A stretch of DNA of 64,000 nt from Sandaracinus sp. (GCA_002699025.1 PABA01000176.1:36130-100129), one strand, 5' to 3'. Counted from the first letter of the stretch, positions 46,956 to 56,225 are shown. A program made the numbers and translations. The notes: a model not told the origin generated them from the sequence alone.

Positions 46956-48848
46956 TCAGTGGGACGCGGGGTGGAGGGCGCGGAGCTGGTGGCGGTCGCG
47001 CTCGGCCCAGCGGGTGGTGGGCTGGAGCAAGACCTCGTCGACGGGCTCGTCGCAGGCGAGCTCGACCTCGATGGGATCGGCACCCTCCTCGATGGGGACG
47101 CGGCAGCGGACCTCGCCCTCGCGGCGAAAGAGCGCCTCGTAGGCGACCCCGCCCTCGAGCGTCGCCCGGACGCGGGCCGGCCCCGGCTCGCCCAGCGCCA
47201 CCGCCACGCCCGAGTCCCCGAAGGCCACGGGCACGTCCACGGGCGCCGCGACCTCCACGAGCTCCGGGCGCCGCCACCAGTCCTCGTCGACGTGGCGGTC
47301 GAGGCCCCCGGTGTGCAGGAGCCAGAGGCTCTCCCAGCGCGCCCCATCGAAGATCGGCCCGCGCACGATGCGCCGCACGTGCTCCCACATGGCGCAGCGG
47401 TCGGGGTCGCTCATGTGGCACTCGCCGGTCCGCAGCGTCTCGGCATAACCCTCGGGGATGCGCCGCTTGGTGTGGCCGATGCGCCAGCCCGTGTCGCGCA
47501 CGCTCGGGAAGCGCGCGAGGTAGGCGTCGCCGAGGGCCACGGCGTCGACGAGGTAGGCGCGATCCTCCGCCGCCCAGCCGAGGAAGCCGACGGCGAAGTG
47601 TTCGTGGACCTCCCCGCGCTCGAGCGAGCGCCCGACGCGGACGTGCACGTGCTCCGGCGGGTGGCCACCGTCCCAGAGCCCCGTCGCGTCGAGGTAGTAG
47701 CGCTGCTCGTCGCCCACGCCGGTGCGCGAGCCGTGCGTGACCTCCGCCAGCGGCCGCTCGAGGGTGAGCACGTCCCAGGGCGCGCGCTCGGGGACGAAGG
47801 CGCCGAGCGCGAAGAGCGCCGCCGCCACCGCGCCCGCCACCGGCACCCGCTCGAACACGGGCACGGCGCGGGCGAGGGCCAGCGCGCCCCACCAGAAGGG
47901 CAGGAGCAGAAAGCGCCCGTTCATGAAGTCGCCGCCGACGCTCACGACGTAGGCGACGTGGACGAGGGCACCGGCGCCGAGGAGCGCGGCCACGGGCCTC
48001 CGGCGGAGCGAGATCAGGCCGAAGAGGCCGCCCGCGAGGGCGACGAGCGGCGTGACCGGATCCCAGAAGGCCGCGCTCGCCACGTAGTAGCCCCCCTGGG
48101 TCGCGAGCTCGCCGGCCGGGATGCCGTGGCCGAGCTTCGCGTAGGCCGTGTTCGGGACGGGGAAGCCGTAGTAGACGAGCGAGAAGGCGACCCAGCCGAG
48201 CACGAGGAGGAGGCCCGGCGCGATGGCGCGCAGCACACGCCGGGCGCCGAGCGGCCGGGCGCGGGCGAGCCCCCAGAGCCCCATCGGCGTCAGCGCGAAG
48301 AGCGTGTCCATGCGGGTCAGGAGGAGCAGCCCGGCGAGGATCGCGAAGCGGCGGAGGGCGCGCGGGGTCGCCGCCGCCTCGATGGCGTCGAGGGCGCCCA
48401 CGAGGAGGAGCGCCAGGAGGACGAGGAGCGGCGTCTCGAGGCCGCTCGTCGCGTAGTGGAGGGCCGTCTTGGATCCGAGGAGCGCGCCGAAGACGACGAG
48501 GAGCGGACCGGGCCGCCGCAGCGTCCGCACGAGGACCCCGAGCGACGCGATGGCGCCGGCGAAGGAGAACGTCAGCGCCGCCGCCCAGGGGGAGCCGAGG
48601 AGCGCCGTCCCCACGAGCAGGAGGAGCATCCAGAGCGGGTGCGTGTAGGCCTGCACGCGCTCGCCGGGGTTCCACGTCAGCCCCTCGCCGCGGAGGGCGT
48701 GGTCGACCGTGCGGAAGGTGATGTAGGCGTCGTCGGCGACCCAGGCGTTCAGCCCCACGAGCGCCAGCCAGCCGAGCGCGAGGAGCCCCACCAGGGCGAG
48801 GGCCTTGCGCCCGCTCGACTGCTCCCCCGGGCCCGTGCGCGCCGGCAT
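46956..48848 (-). CDS. GT-C membrane glycosyltransferase, AftB-like
   Basis: 630 residues. About nine N-terminal membrane helices include a first loop with DDAYITFRTVDHALRGEGLTWNPGERVQAYTHPLW. The DDA and ERVQxYTHPLW motifs are those of the mycobacterial AftB (terminal arabinofuranosyltransferase) family and other GT-C enzymes using polyprenyl-phosphate sugars; the first DD is the likely catalytic acid. FTS-GLET-like motif SGLETPLLVLL and GGDFMNGRFLLLPFWW follow. The C-terminal ~230 residues are periplasmic. The sugar and acceptor are unknown in this organism. It follows the HemG-like gene by 6 nt. Confidence 0.85.
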   Translation of the reverse strand: MPARTGPGEQSSGRKALALVGLLALGWLALVGLNAWVADDAYITFRTVDHALRGEGLTWNPGERVQAYTHPLWMLLLLVGTALLGSPWAAALTFSFAGAIASLGVLVRTLRRPGPLLVVFGALLGSKTALHYATSGLETPLLVLLALLLVGALDAIEAAATPRALRRFAILAGLLLLTRMDTLFALTPMGLWGLARARPLGARRVLRAIAPGLLLVLGWVAFSLVYYGFPVPNTAYAKLGHGIPAGELATQGGYYVASAAFWDPVTPLVALAGGLFGLISLRRRPVAALLGAGALVHVAYVVSVGGDFMNGRFLLLPFWWGALALARAVPVFERVPVAGAVAAALFALGAFVPERAPWDVLTLERPLAEVTHGSRTGVGDEQRYYLDATGLWDGGHPPEHVHVRVGRSLERGEVHEHFAVGFLGWAAEDRAYLVDAVALGDAYLARFPSVRDTGWRIGHTKRRIPEGYAETLRTGECHMSDPDRCAMWEHVRRIVRGPIFDGARWESLWLLHTGGLDRHVDEDWWRRPELVEVAAPVDVPVAFGDSGVAVALGEPGPARVRATLEGGVAYEALFRREGEVRCRVPIEEGADPIEVELACDEPVDEVLLQPTTRWAERDRHQLRALHPASH

Positions 48849-48854
48849 CGCTCC

Positions 48855-50252
48855 TCAGGCGGCGGCCGCGAGGACCTTCGCGCCCGCGCGCTCGCCGCTC
48901 GCGATGGAGTCGGGGATGCCGACGCCGCGGTAGAAGCTGCCGGCCAGCGCGAGGCTCGGGTAGGCGGCGAGGGCGGCGTCGACGCGGTCCATGCGCTGCA
49001 GGTGGCCGACCTCGTAGCGGGGCATGTTGCCGACGTAGCGGTCGACGCGCGTGAGGAGCGGCTCGGCGCGGATGCCCATGAGCTCGTCCATGCCGCGGCG
49101 CGCCTCGCGGATGAGCTCCTGGTCCGTGTAGCCCACGATCTCGTCGCGGTCGTTGCCGCCGAGGAAGACGCGGATGAGCTGCTTGCCGGCGGGCGCGCGG
49201 CCGGGCCACTTGGCGCTCGCCCAGGTGGAAGCGAGGATCATGCGGCCCTCGATGGCCGGCACGACGAAGCCGGAGGCGTCGAGGGGGAAGGGGATGTCGG
49301 CCTCGTCCCAGGCGAAGGTGGCGGTCGCCGCCGAGCCGTAGGGGATGGCCGCGAGGTGGGCGCGGGCCTCCGGGGCGAGGTCGCCGACGAGGGCCGCGAC
49401 GCGGCGCGCCGGCACGGCGAGGACGACGCCGTCCGCGTCGAGGTGGCCGTCCTCGAGGTGCACGCGCCAGCGGCCGTCCACGCGCTCGAGGCCCTTCGCG
49501 GGGGTCTGGCGGCGGACCCGCTCGCCGAGGGCCGCGGCGAGCGCCTCCGGGAGCACCTCGACGCCCTGGTCGAAGCTGATGAAGAGCCCGTAGCGCGCGC
49601 CGCTCGCCTGCGCGTCGGCGCCGGCGGCCTTGGCACGGCGCATGAGGCCGAGCGTGACCGAGCGGTCCGAGCTCTCGAGATCGAGGAAGCGCGGCATGGT
49701 CGCGCGGAGGCTGAGGCGGTGGGGCTTGGCGCCGTAGATGCCGCCGGCCATGGGCTGGGCGAGGCGCTCGAGGAGCTCGGGGCCGAAGCGGCGGCGGACG
49801 AAGTGGGCGAGGCTCTCGTCCGGGCCGGCCTCCCCCCGCGGGAGCAGGAGGTCGAGGGCCGCCCGGGCCTTGCCGGGCCAGGAGAGCACGGGGCTCGCCC
49901 AGAGCGAGACGAGGGCCGAGGGGGCGACGACGTTGAAGCCCTGGGGGATGCGCACGAGCTCGCCGCGGGTGCACACGTAGGCGCCGCGGTTTTTGCCGTT
50001 GGTGCGCACGATGCGGTCCTCGATGCCGAGGCGGCGCGCGAGCTCGAGGGCGGCGGGCTTGGTCGTGAGGATCGAGTCCGGGCCGCGCTCGATGACGTAG
50101 CCGTCGTCCGTGCGCTCGCTCCGGAGCAGGCCGCCGGTGCGCTCGCTCGCCTCGAGGACGGTGACCTCGGCCGAGGGATCGAGCTCGGTGACGCGATGCG
50201 CGGCGGCGAGACCGGAGACGCCGCCGCCGATGACGACGATGCGCGCGCTCAA
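48855..50252 (-). CDS. hemG: Protoporphyrinogen oxidase (HemG/HemY type)
   Basis: 465 residues, an FAD enzyme of the oxygen-dependent PPOX family converting protoporphyrinogen IX to protoporphyrin IX. It starts with ARIVVIGGGVSGLAAAHRV and VLEASERTGGLLRSE, has PMAGGIYGAKPHRLSLRATMPRF, and ends with ALAGSFYRGVGIPDSIASGERAG, the second FAD motif. The start is a TTG (50252) that overlaps the hemE stop by 4 nt; no ATG/GTG fits. It is coupled to hemE as consecutive haem-pathway steps. Confidence 0.9.
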   Translation of the reverse strand: MSARIVVIGGGVSGLAAAHRVTELDPSAEVTVLEASERTGGLLRSERTDDGYVIERGPDSILTTKPAALELARRLGIEDRIVRTNGKNRGAYVCTRGELVRIPQGFNVVAPSALVSLWASPVLSWPGKARAALDLLLPRGEAGPDESLAHFVRRRFGPELLERLAQPMAGGIYGAKPHRLSLRATMPRFLDLESSDRSVTLGLMRRAKAAGADAQASGARYGLFISFDQGVEVLPEALAAALGERVRRQTPAKGLERVDGRWRVHLEDGHLDADGVVLAVPARRVAALVGDLAPEARAHLAAIPYGSAATATFAWDEADIPFPLDASGFVVPAIEGRMILASTWASAKWPGRAPAGKQLIRVFLGGNDRDEIVGYTDQELIREARRGMDELMGIRAEPLLTRVDRYVGNMPRYEVGHLQRMDRVDAALAAYPSLALAGSFYRGVGIPDSIASGERAGAKVLAAAA

Positions 50253-51271
50253 CGCTGACTGGCCTCGTGGACGTGGTCGACGAGGGCGCGGACCTGGTCG
50301 ACGGTGGTCTGGGGCATGATGCCGTGGCCGAGGTTGAAGACGTGCCCGGGGCGACCCTGGGCCTCGGCGAGGACCGCGTCGGCGGCGGCGTTCATGACGT
50401 CGACGGGGGCGAGGAGGTAGGCCGGATCGAGGTTGCCCATGAGGGCGACGTCCGGGCCGAGGCGGAGGCGGGCCTCGGTCATGGAGACGCGCCAGTCGAC
50501 GCCGATGCAGGTGCCGCCAGCGTCCTGCATGTGCGGGTAGAGCTCGGCGTTGCCGGTGCCGAAGTGGATGACGGGCACGCCACGATCCTTCACCGCGTCG
50601 AGGACGCGCTTCGAGTGCGGGAAGACGTAGCGCCGGTACTCGGCCGGGGAGAGGGCGCCGATCCAGCTGTCGAACATCTGGACGGCCTGGGCGCCGGCGT
50701 CGATCTGCGCGTTCAGGTAGGCGCCGAGGGCCGTGGAGATCTTCTCCATGAGCGTGTTCCAGAGCCCCTCGTCTCCGAACATGAGCTTCTTGGCCTCGTA
50801 GTAGTTCTTCGAGCCGCCGCCCTCGATGGCGTAGGAGGCGAGCGTGAAGGGGGCGCCGCAGAAGCCGATCAGCGGCACGTCGAGGGCCGCGCGGGTCAGG
50901 CGGATGGCCTCCATGACGAAGCCGAGGCTCTCCTTCGCGTCGATCTTCTCGGCGAGCGCGTCGACCTGCGCCGCCGTGCGGACCGGCGTGTGGATCTTCG
51001 GCCCGTGGCCCTTCTCGAAGCCGAAGGGCACGCCGAGGGGCTCGAGGATGAGGAGGATGTCGGCGAAGATGATCGCCGCGTCGACGCCGAGCTGGTCGAC
51101 CGCGTCGACCGTGACCTGGCAGGCGAGATCCGGCGTCTTGCAGAGCTCGAGGAAGCTCACCTTGGAGCGGATCGCCTGGTACGAGGCCTGGTAGCGGCCG
51201 GCCTGGCGCATGAGCCAGATCGGCGTGTGGGGCACGGGCTTACGCGCCAGCGCATCGAGGAAGACGCTCAT
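50249..51271 (-). CDS. hemE: Uroporphyrinogen decarboxylase
   Basis: 340 residues. HemE removes four carboxyl groups from uroporphyrinogen III to give coproporphyrinogen III. Signatures are PIWLMRQAGRYQASYQ (PxWxMRQAGRY), ADILLILEPLGVPFGFEKG with the catalytic Asp, GFCGAPFTLASYAIEGGGSK, and the C-terminal NLGHGI. It heads the hemE-hemG-GT operon on the minus strand. The radical-SAM gene ends 55 bp upstream in the same direction. Confidence 0.95.
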   Translation of the reverse strand: MSVFLDALARKPVPHTPIWLMRQAGRYQASYQAIRSKVSFLELCKTPDLACQVTVDAVDQLGVDAAIIFADILLILEPLGVPFGFEKGHGPKIHTPVRTAAQVDALAEKIDAKESLGFVMEAIRLTRAALDVPLIGFCGAPFTLASYAIEGGGSKNYYEAKKLMFGDEGLWNTLMEKISTALGAYLNAQIDAGAQAVQMFDSWIGALSPAEYRRYVFPHSKRVLDAVKDRGVPVIHFGTGNAELYPHMQDAGGTCIGVDWRVSMTEARLRLGPDVALMGNLDPAYLLAPVDVMNAAADAVLAEAQGRPGHVFNLGHGIMPQTTVDQVRALVDHVHEASQR

Positions 51272-51326
51272 CGCGCGCGAGCATAGGACCGCCGGCCCCC
51301 ACGCGCGAGGAGGATCCTCCCTGCAC

Positions 51327-53084
51327 TCACTCGGCGGCGGCGGCGTCCTCGGAAACCGGCTGCATGGTTTCGAAGCCGTGGGCGCGGACGTGGTTGACGT
51401 GCATGCCCCGGCAGCCCTCGCGGTGGACGCAGCTCCCGCAGCGGAGCGAGGTCGTGAAGTAGCGGTCGAGGATGTAGCGCTGCACGAAGCGGAAGGGCTC
51501 CATGCGGCCGTCGGGCGTCGTCATGGCCGTGTCGTGCACGCGCGGCGCGGGGCGCGGCGGCCGGCCGATCACGCAGGCCGGGAGCCCGTCGACCGGCACC
51601 TCGGGCGAGAACGCCTCGAAGAAGGCCCGGAGCTCCACGTCGTTCTCCCGCGACTCGGTCAGCCGCTCCCAGGTCGGCTGCCGGAGCGCCAGCCGCGCCG
51701 GGGGTTTCTCGAGCGCCCGGAGCCAGGGCTCGTTCTTCGTCGTCAGCGCCAGCCGCACCTCGAAGCCCCCGAAGCCCATCAGCGCCTCCGCCTCGGCCGC
51801 GGTCCACACGTCGCAGCGCACCAGCCGCAGCCCGCCCAGCCGGTCGCCCTCCTCGAGCGCCTCCGCGAGCCCGTCCCAGTCCGCCAGCTCGAGCTCGAGC
51901 GTCTCCATCCCCGGGAACCGCGCCAGCACCCCGCGCGCCTCCTCGAGATCCGCCGCCTTCACGATCAGCCGCGTCGCCCCCGCCGCCTCCGCCAGCGCCG
52001 GCGCCTCCCGGTAGGTCCGCTTCAGGAGCGGCAGCGGCCGCTTCCCCCGCTTCGCGCTCGCCGGATCCCCCCCGAAGACGGGCTTCTCCCGCTGCCTCGC
52101 CTCCCAGGTCGCGTCCACCCGCACGGCGTCGAAGCGCGCGTCCCGCAGCTCCTCGTCGAGCACCGCCTCGAAGGTCCCGCAGACGTCCTCGAGGTAGCAG
52201 TAGCCGCAGCGCCGCGGCTCCCGGCAGTCGAGCGGCTCCCCCGTGTCGATCCAGCGCCCGTACTCCTCCTTCCGGCCGCGGATCTCGTCGTTCAGCTTGT
52301 ACGGGTCCTGGATGAGCTCGTGGAAGCCCTCGCAGTGCTTCACCGGGAAGCGGTTCAGCCAGATGTGCATGTCCGGCTTCTTCGCCCAGGAGAACGCCTC
52401 GACCAGATGCGGGCGCATCTCCTCGAGGTCGTAGAAGAGGACGTCCTTCCCATCGCGCCAGGCGTTGCCGAAGGGGATCACGTGAAGCAGGTCGTACTCG
52501 CGCACGCCCATGGCGACGTACTTCTCGAGCATCGCCGGCAGGTGCTTCACGTTCCCGCGGTTCACGCAGACGTCGATGTTCACGATCACGCGCCCATCCT
52601 CGAGCGCGTTCTTCAGCCCCTCGAGCTCCTCCGCGTACGCGCCCTTCACGCCGACCAGGGCGTCGTGGACCTTCGCGTTCGGCCCGTGGATCGAGAAGGT
52701 GATCTCGCGGAGCCCCTCGTCCACGCAGCGCGTCAGGAAGGGGCGGTACTTGAACATGCGCCCGTTCGTGACGGTCTGGATGTGCGGGTAGCCGGCGAGG
52801 CGGCCGAGCTTGATGAAGGCGACGTACTGCGGGTGGATGGTCGGCTCACCGCCCGAGAGGATCAGCCGCTCGGCGCCCTTGCGGCGCCCGTCGAGGATCT
52901 GCCGCTTCACGCTCTCGACGTCGCGCATGCGCCCGTCGTGCGCGTCCGTGTCGAGGCAGAAGATGCAGTGGTCGTTGCAGTCGAAGGTGAGGCGCACCCA
53001 GTTGCGCTTCTGGTGCGCCGCCGCCTCGTGCTCCTCGACCCAGCTCCCGCCGTCGGCGGCCGCTCGCTGCGCTTCGTCCAACAC
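51327..53084 (-). CDS. Radical-SAM protein with three extra Cys clusters
   Basis: 585 residues from GTG 53084 (VLDEAQRAAADGG); an upstream GTG at 53126 is possible. The SAM-cluster motif is C36-N-D-H-C40-I-F-C43, then SGGEPTIHPQYVAF, TVTNG and ITFSIHGPNAKVHD. Auxiliary Cys include C251, C287, C293, C296 and C302 (CREPRRCGYCYLEDVC), a SPASM/Twitch-like arrangement, and a further C-terminal CGSCVHREGCRGMHVNHVR. The C-terminal ~250 residues before that look like a novel domain. It shares the FSxHGP motif and Cys spacing with the second module of the double radical-SAM protein at 53884. Substrate unknown. Confidence 0.9.
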   Translation of the reverse strand: MLDEAQRAAADGGSWVEEHEAAAHQKRNWVRLTFDCNDHCIFCLDTDAHDGRMRDVESVKRQILDGRRKGAERLILSGGEPTIHPQYVAFIKLGRLAGYPHIQTVTNGRMFKYRPFLTRCVDEGLREITFSIHGPNAKVHDALVGVKGAYAEELEGLKNALEDGRVIVNIDVCVNRGNVKHLPAMLEKYVAMGVREYDLLHVIPFGNAWRDGKDVLFYDLEEMRPHLVEAFSWAKKPDMHIWLNRFPVKHCEGFHELIQDPYKLNDEIRGRKEEYGRWIDTGEPLDCREPRRCGYCYLEDVCGTFEAVLDEELRDARFDAVRVDATWEARQREKPVFGGDPASAKRGKRPLPLLKRTYREAPALAEAAGATRLIVKAADLEEARGVLARFPGMETLELELADWDGLAEALEEGDRLGGLRLVRCDVWTAAEAEALMGFGGFEVRLALTTKNEPWLRALEKPPARLALRQPTWERLTESRENDVELRAFFEAFSPEVPVDGLPACVIGRPPRPAPRVHDTAMTTPDGRMEPFRFVQRYILDRYFTTSLRCGSCVHREGCRGMHVNHVRAHGFETMQPVSEDAAAAE

Positions 53085-53211
53085 GGCGGACAGCCTACCA
53101 GCGCCCGGGCTCCCCCGCGCGCTCACTCTCCGCGCTCACCCCAGCTCACCCCAGCTCACCCCACGCGCCCACGCGCGCACACGCCCACGGAGCGCGCCCG
53201 GGACGACCCGC

Positions 53212-53676
53212 TCAGCCGCCGGAGCAGCTACCGACGTCCGCCTCGAGGCTCAGCTCGCCGAGCTCGGTCTCGAAGAGCGCCTCGGCGCGGATGCGCACGG
53301 TGTCGTCGGGCGACTCGCAGAGGAGCGCGCCCTCCCCGCTCGCCGTCCACTCGCCATCGGCCTCGAGCGCGAACTCGGGCGAGGAGCGCGCCGCGAGCGA
53401 CGCCGTGCCGTCCGGCCGGAGCGTGACCTCGAAGGTCGTCTGGACCTCCTCGGGCGCCTCCGGGGCCGCGGGCCGCCAGAACTTCTGCACGGTGATGCGC
53501 CAGGACCCGTCGGGGAGCTCCGTGGCGCAGCCGCGCTCGCCGTTGTACGGGAGGTTCAGCTCCCCCCAGGGCGTCAGGCCCTCCACGCGGCCCCCCTCCG
53601 GGGGCGTCGACGGGCAGGTCGGGGTGGTGCTCGAGGCGCACCCGAGCATCAGGGCGAGAAAGCAAGCGGCACGCAT
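53212..53676 (-). CDS. Small lipoprotein
   Basis: 154 residues from ATG 53676. A signal peptide ends in a lipobox (MRAACFLALMLGCASS, Cys at 13). The rest is predicted beta-rich with a final Cys pair region (DVGSCSGG). Strands such as TTFEVTLRPDGTASLAARS suggest a small beta-barrel or lipocalin-like fold, but no family is recognised. It lies between the two radical-SAM genes and shares a promoter region with the divergent one; a link is unproven. Confidence 0.75.
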   Translation of the reverse strand: MRAACFLALMLGCASSTTPTCPSTPPEGGRVEGLTPWGELNLPYNGERGCATELPDGSWRITVQKFWRPAAPEAPEEVQTTFEVTLRPDGTASLAARSSPEFALEADGEWTASGEGALLCESPDDTVRIRAEALFETELGELSLEADVGSCSGG

Positions 53677-53883
53677 CGCGCCGGAGCATAAGGGAAGCGC
53701 GCCCGCTGTCCGGCCGGGGGCGCAGCACTGGCGCGGATTCGCGACCCAATCCGCCGCTTGCGCCCGGCGATCCCCCACCCGGGCCCCTCCCGGGGGCGAT
53801 CCGTCGGGCGGTTTCCGGGGCGTCCGACGCGCCGTTCGCCGCCACCCCGAGTGAATTCCCGGCAGGGAGACTACACTGCGCGC

Positions 53884-56190
53884 ATGGCCCGCGCGCTCGT
53901 CGTCCACCCGCCCGTCTCGGTGGCGCGCGACTTCATCGACTACCCGCAGGTCGCCGACCTCGGCGCGGTGCAGCTCGCCGCCGCGCTCCGGGCCCGGGGC
54001 CACGACGTCCGCCTGGTCGACGCCTACGCGCTCCCCGGCTCGACGCTCCGCTGGCGCGACGACGGCCGCGCGCACCTCGGCGCGCCGGTCGACGCGCTCC
54101 TCGAGGCCTGCGCCGCCGCCTCCCCCGACGGCGCAGACGCCCTCGTCGTCGCCTACACGCCCTTCCACCGCCCGCCCCACCGCGACGACCTCCTCGCTGC
54201 GCTCCTCGAGGGGCTCCGCGCCCGCTTCCCCGAAGCGCCCCTCCTCCTCGCCGACGCCTACCAGTCCGGCCAGCACTACGTGGAGGCCGAGGGCGTGCTC
54301 GAGGCCTACCCGGAGGCCGACGCCTGGGTGAAGTACGAGGCCGAGGTCACGGTCCCCGCGCTCCTCGAAGCCGAGGCGCCGCCCCGCGGCGTCCACCGCG
54401 GCGAGCAGGCCGACCTCGAGGCCCTCCCCCTCCCGGCCTGGGACCTCGTCGACCTCGACGCCTACTGGACCTTCCACCGCCGCTTCACCGAGCACCTCGG
54501 CCGCCGCCCGGGCGCCTTCCCCCTCGGCCCGCGCACGCTCCCGCTCGTCACCAGCCGCGGCTGCCCCTTCACCTGCGCGCACTGCAGCTCCAACCCGGAC
54601 CGGCGCCCCGACGAGCCCAAGACCCAGCGCCGCCTGCCCCCCGAGCGCCTCCACGCGCTCGTCGACGCCCTCGCGGACCACGGCGCGAGCCACCTCTACG
54701 TCCTCGACGAGCTCCTCAACGTCCGCCGCTCGCACTTCGACGCCTTCCTCGAGGCCGTCGCCGCGCGCGACCTCCGCTTCGAGGTGCCCAACGGCTTCCG
54801 CGCCGACTACCTCGAGCCCCGGCACCTCGCCCGCATGCGCGGCCGGGTCACGACCGTGAGCGTGAGCGCCGAGAGCGGGAGCCCGCGCGTCCTCGGCGAG
54901 CTCGTCGACAAGAAGCTCGACCTCGCGGCCATCCGCCGCGCCGCCGAGAACGCCGAGAAGGCCGGCGTGCCCCTCCTCGTGCACTACATGATCGGGCTCC
55001 CCGGCGAGACCGAGGCGGAGATCAACGAGACCCTCGCCTTCGCCCTCGAGCTCTGGGACGCGCACCAGGCCTACCCGGCCGTGCAGTTCGCCACGCCCCT
55101 CCCCGGGACGCGCCTCGCCGCCGAGACCGAGCGCCGCGGCCACGCCCTCCCCCTCGTCGACGACTGGGGCCCGCGCTTCCAGCAGGTGCCGACCACCTCG
55201 ACCGTGCCCGCCGAGAAGCTCGCGCTCTTCATGCGCACCTTCCGGCACCGGCTCCGCGAGAGCCGCGGGCCGAAGAAGCTGGTGATGAACGTCACCTACG
55301 TCTGCAACAACCGCTGCACCTTCTGCGCCGTCGGCACGCGCACGCAGGTCGACGGGCACCCGACGCGCCAGCGCGAGATCCTCGACAAGTACCGGCGCCA
55401 CGGCATCACGCTCGTCGACTTCGACGGCGGCGAGCCGACCCTGAACCCGGAGCTCGTGCCGCTGATCCGCCACGCGCGGCGCGTGGGCTACGAGCGGGTG
55501 AACGTGACGACGAACGGGCGCCTCTGCGCCTACGAAGGCTTCGCGAAGAAGCTCGTCCGGAGCGGGCTGACGACGCTGCTCTTCAGCGTGCACGGGCCGG
55601 ACTTCAAGTCGCACGCGCGCGAGGTCGGCGTGGCCGAGGCCTTCGACCAGACCGTGGCCGGCATCCGGCACTGCGTGGAGCACGCGCCCGCGGGCGTGGA
55701 GCTCGGCATGAACGTCACGCTGACGAAGACCAACTTCGAGAAGCTCGAGGCCATGACCGAGCTCGCCTGGGAGCTGGGGCTGCGCTGGTTGAACGTGCAG
55801 TTCCTGACGCCCTTCGGCCGCGCGACGACGCAGGTCGCGCCGGACACGGAGGCGGCGGCGGCGGTGACGCGCGGCGTGATCGACCGCTGGCGGGACCGGA
55901 TGAAGATCCAGGTCATCAACCTGCCCTGGTGCTACCTGCCGGGCTACGAGGCCTTCCTCGCGGGCGACGCGCAGAAGCTCGCGCGGCACATGGTCTTCGT
56001 GAACAACGAGTCCGTGAACCTCGCCGACTACCTGGCCGAGCGGCGCGTGAAGAAGCCCGTGTGCGAAGGCTGCCCCTACGCCTGCTTCTGCAGCGGCTTC
56101 TACGAGCTCGAGGACGTGCCCGAGCCCGAGTGGCTGGTCACGCCCGAGTCCCTGGTGCGGAAGACGCGGCCGGAGCTCGAGGCCCGCTGA
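53884..56190 (+). CDS. Double radical-SAM protein: B12-binding-like + radical SAM + second radical SAM with auxiliary Cys
   Basis: 768 residues. Residues 1-165 look like the cobalamin-binding domain of class B radical-SAM enzymes (LAAALRARGHDVRLVDAY, YPEADAWVKYEAEVTVPALL), without the DxHxxG motif. The first radical-SAM module has C227-C231-C234 (CPFTCAHC), VPNGFRADYL and IGLPGETEAEI. The second starts near 465 with C474-C478-C481 (CNNRCTFC), FDGGEPTLNPELVPL, TTNG and LLFSVHGPDF. C683 and a C-terminal CEGCPYACFC (C727, C730, C734, C736) are auxiliary-cluster candidates. All key Cys are intact in both modules. ATG 53884 is chosen; upstream frame is non-coding. Confidence 0.9.
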   Translation: MARALVVHPPVSVARDFIDYPQVADLGAVQLAAALRARGHDVRLVDAYALPGSTLRWRDDGRAHLGAPVDALLEACAAASPDGADALVVAYTPFHRPPHRDDLLAALLEGLRARFPEAPLLLADAYQSGQHYVEAEGVLEAYPEADAWVKYEAEVTVPALLEAEAPPRGVHRGEQADLEALPLPAWDLVDLDAYWTFHRRFTEHLGRRPGAFPLGPRTLPLVTSRGCPFTCAHCSSNPDRRPDEPKTQRRLPPERLHALVDALADHGASHLYVLDELLNVRRSHFDAFLEAVAARDLRFEVPNGFRADYLEPRHLARMRGRVTTVSVSAESGSPRVLGELVDKKLDLAAIRRAAENAEKAGVPLLVHYMIGLPGETEAEINETLAFALELWDAHQAYPAVQFATPLPGTRLAAETERRGHALPLVDDWGPRFQQVPTTSTVPAEKLALFMRTFRHRLRESRGPKKLVMNVTYVCNNRCTFCAVGTRTQVDGHPTRQREILDKYRRHGITLVDFDGGEPTLNPELVPLIRHARRVGYERVNVTTNGRLCAYEGFAKKLVRSGLTTLLFSVHGPDFKSHAREVGVAEAFDQTVAGIRHCVEHAPAGVELGMNVTLTKTNFEKLEAMTELAWELGLRWLNVQFLTPFGRATTQVAPDTEAAAAVTRGVIDRWRDRMKIQVINLPWCYLPGYEAFLAGDAQKLARHMVFVNNESVNLADYLAERRVKKPVCEGCPYACFCSGFYELEDVPEPEWLVTPESLVRKTRPELEAR

Positions 56191-56225
56191 GCGGCGATCC
56201 GGGTGCAGCCCGGTCGCCTCGACCT

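Noticed and set aside
53677..55989. 925-codon minus-strand frame
   Set aside because: Only the last 154 codons (lipoprotein) are real; the rest is antisense to the double radical-SAM gene.
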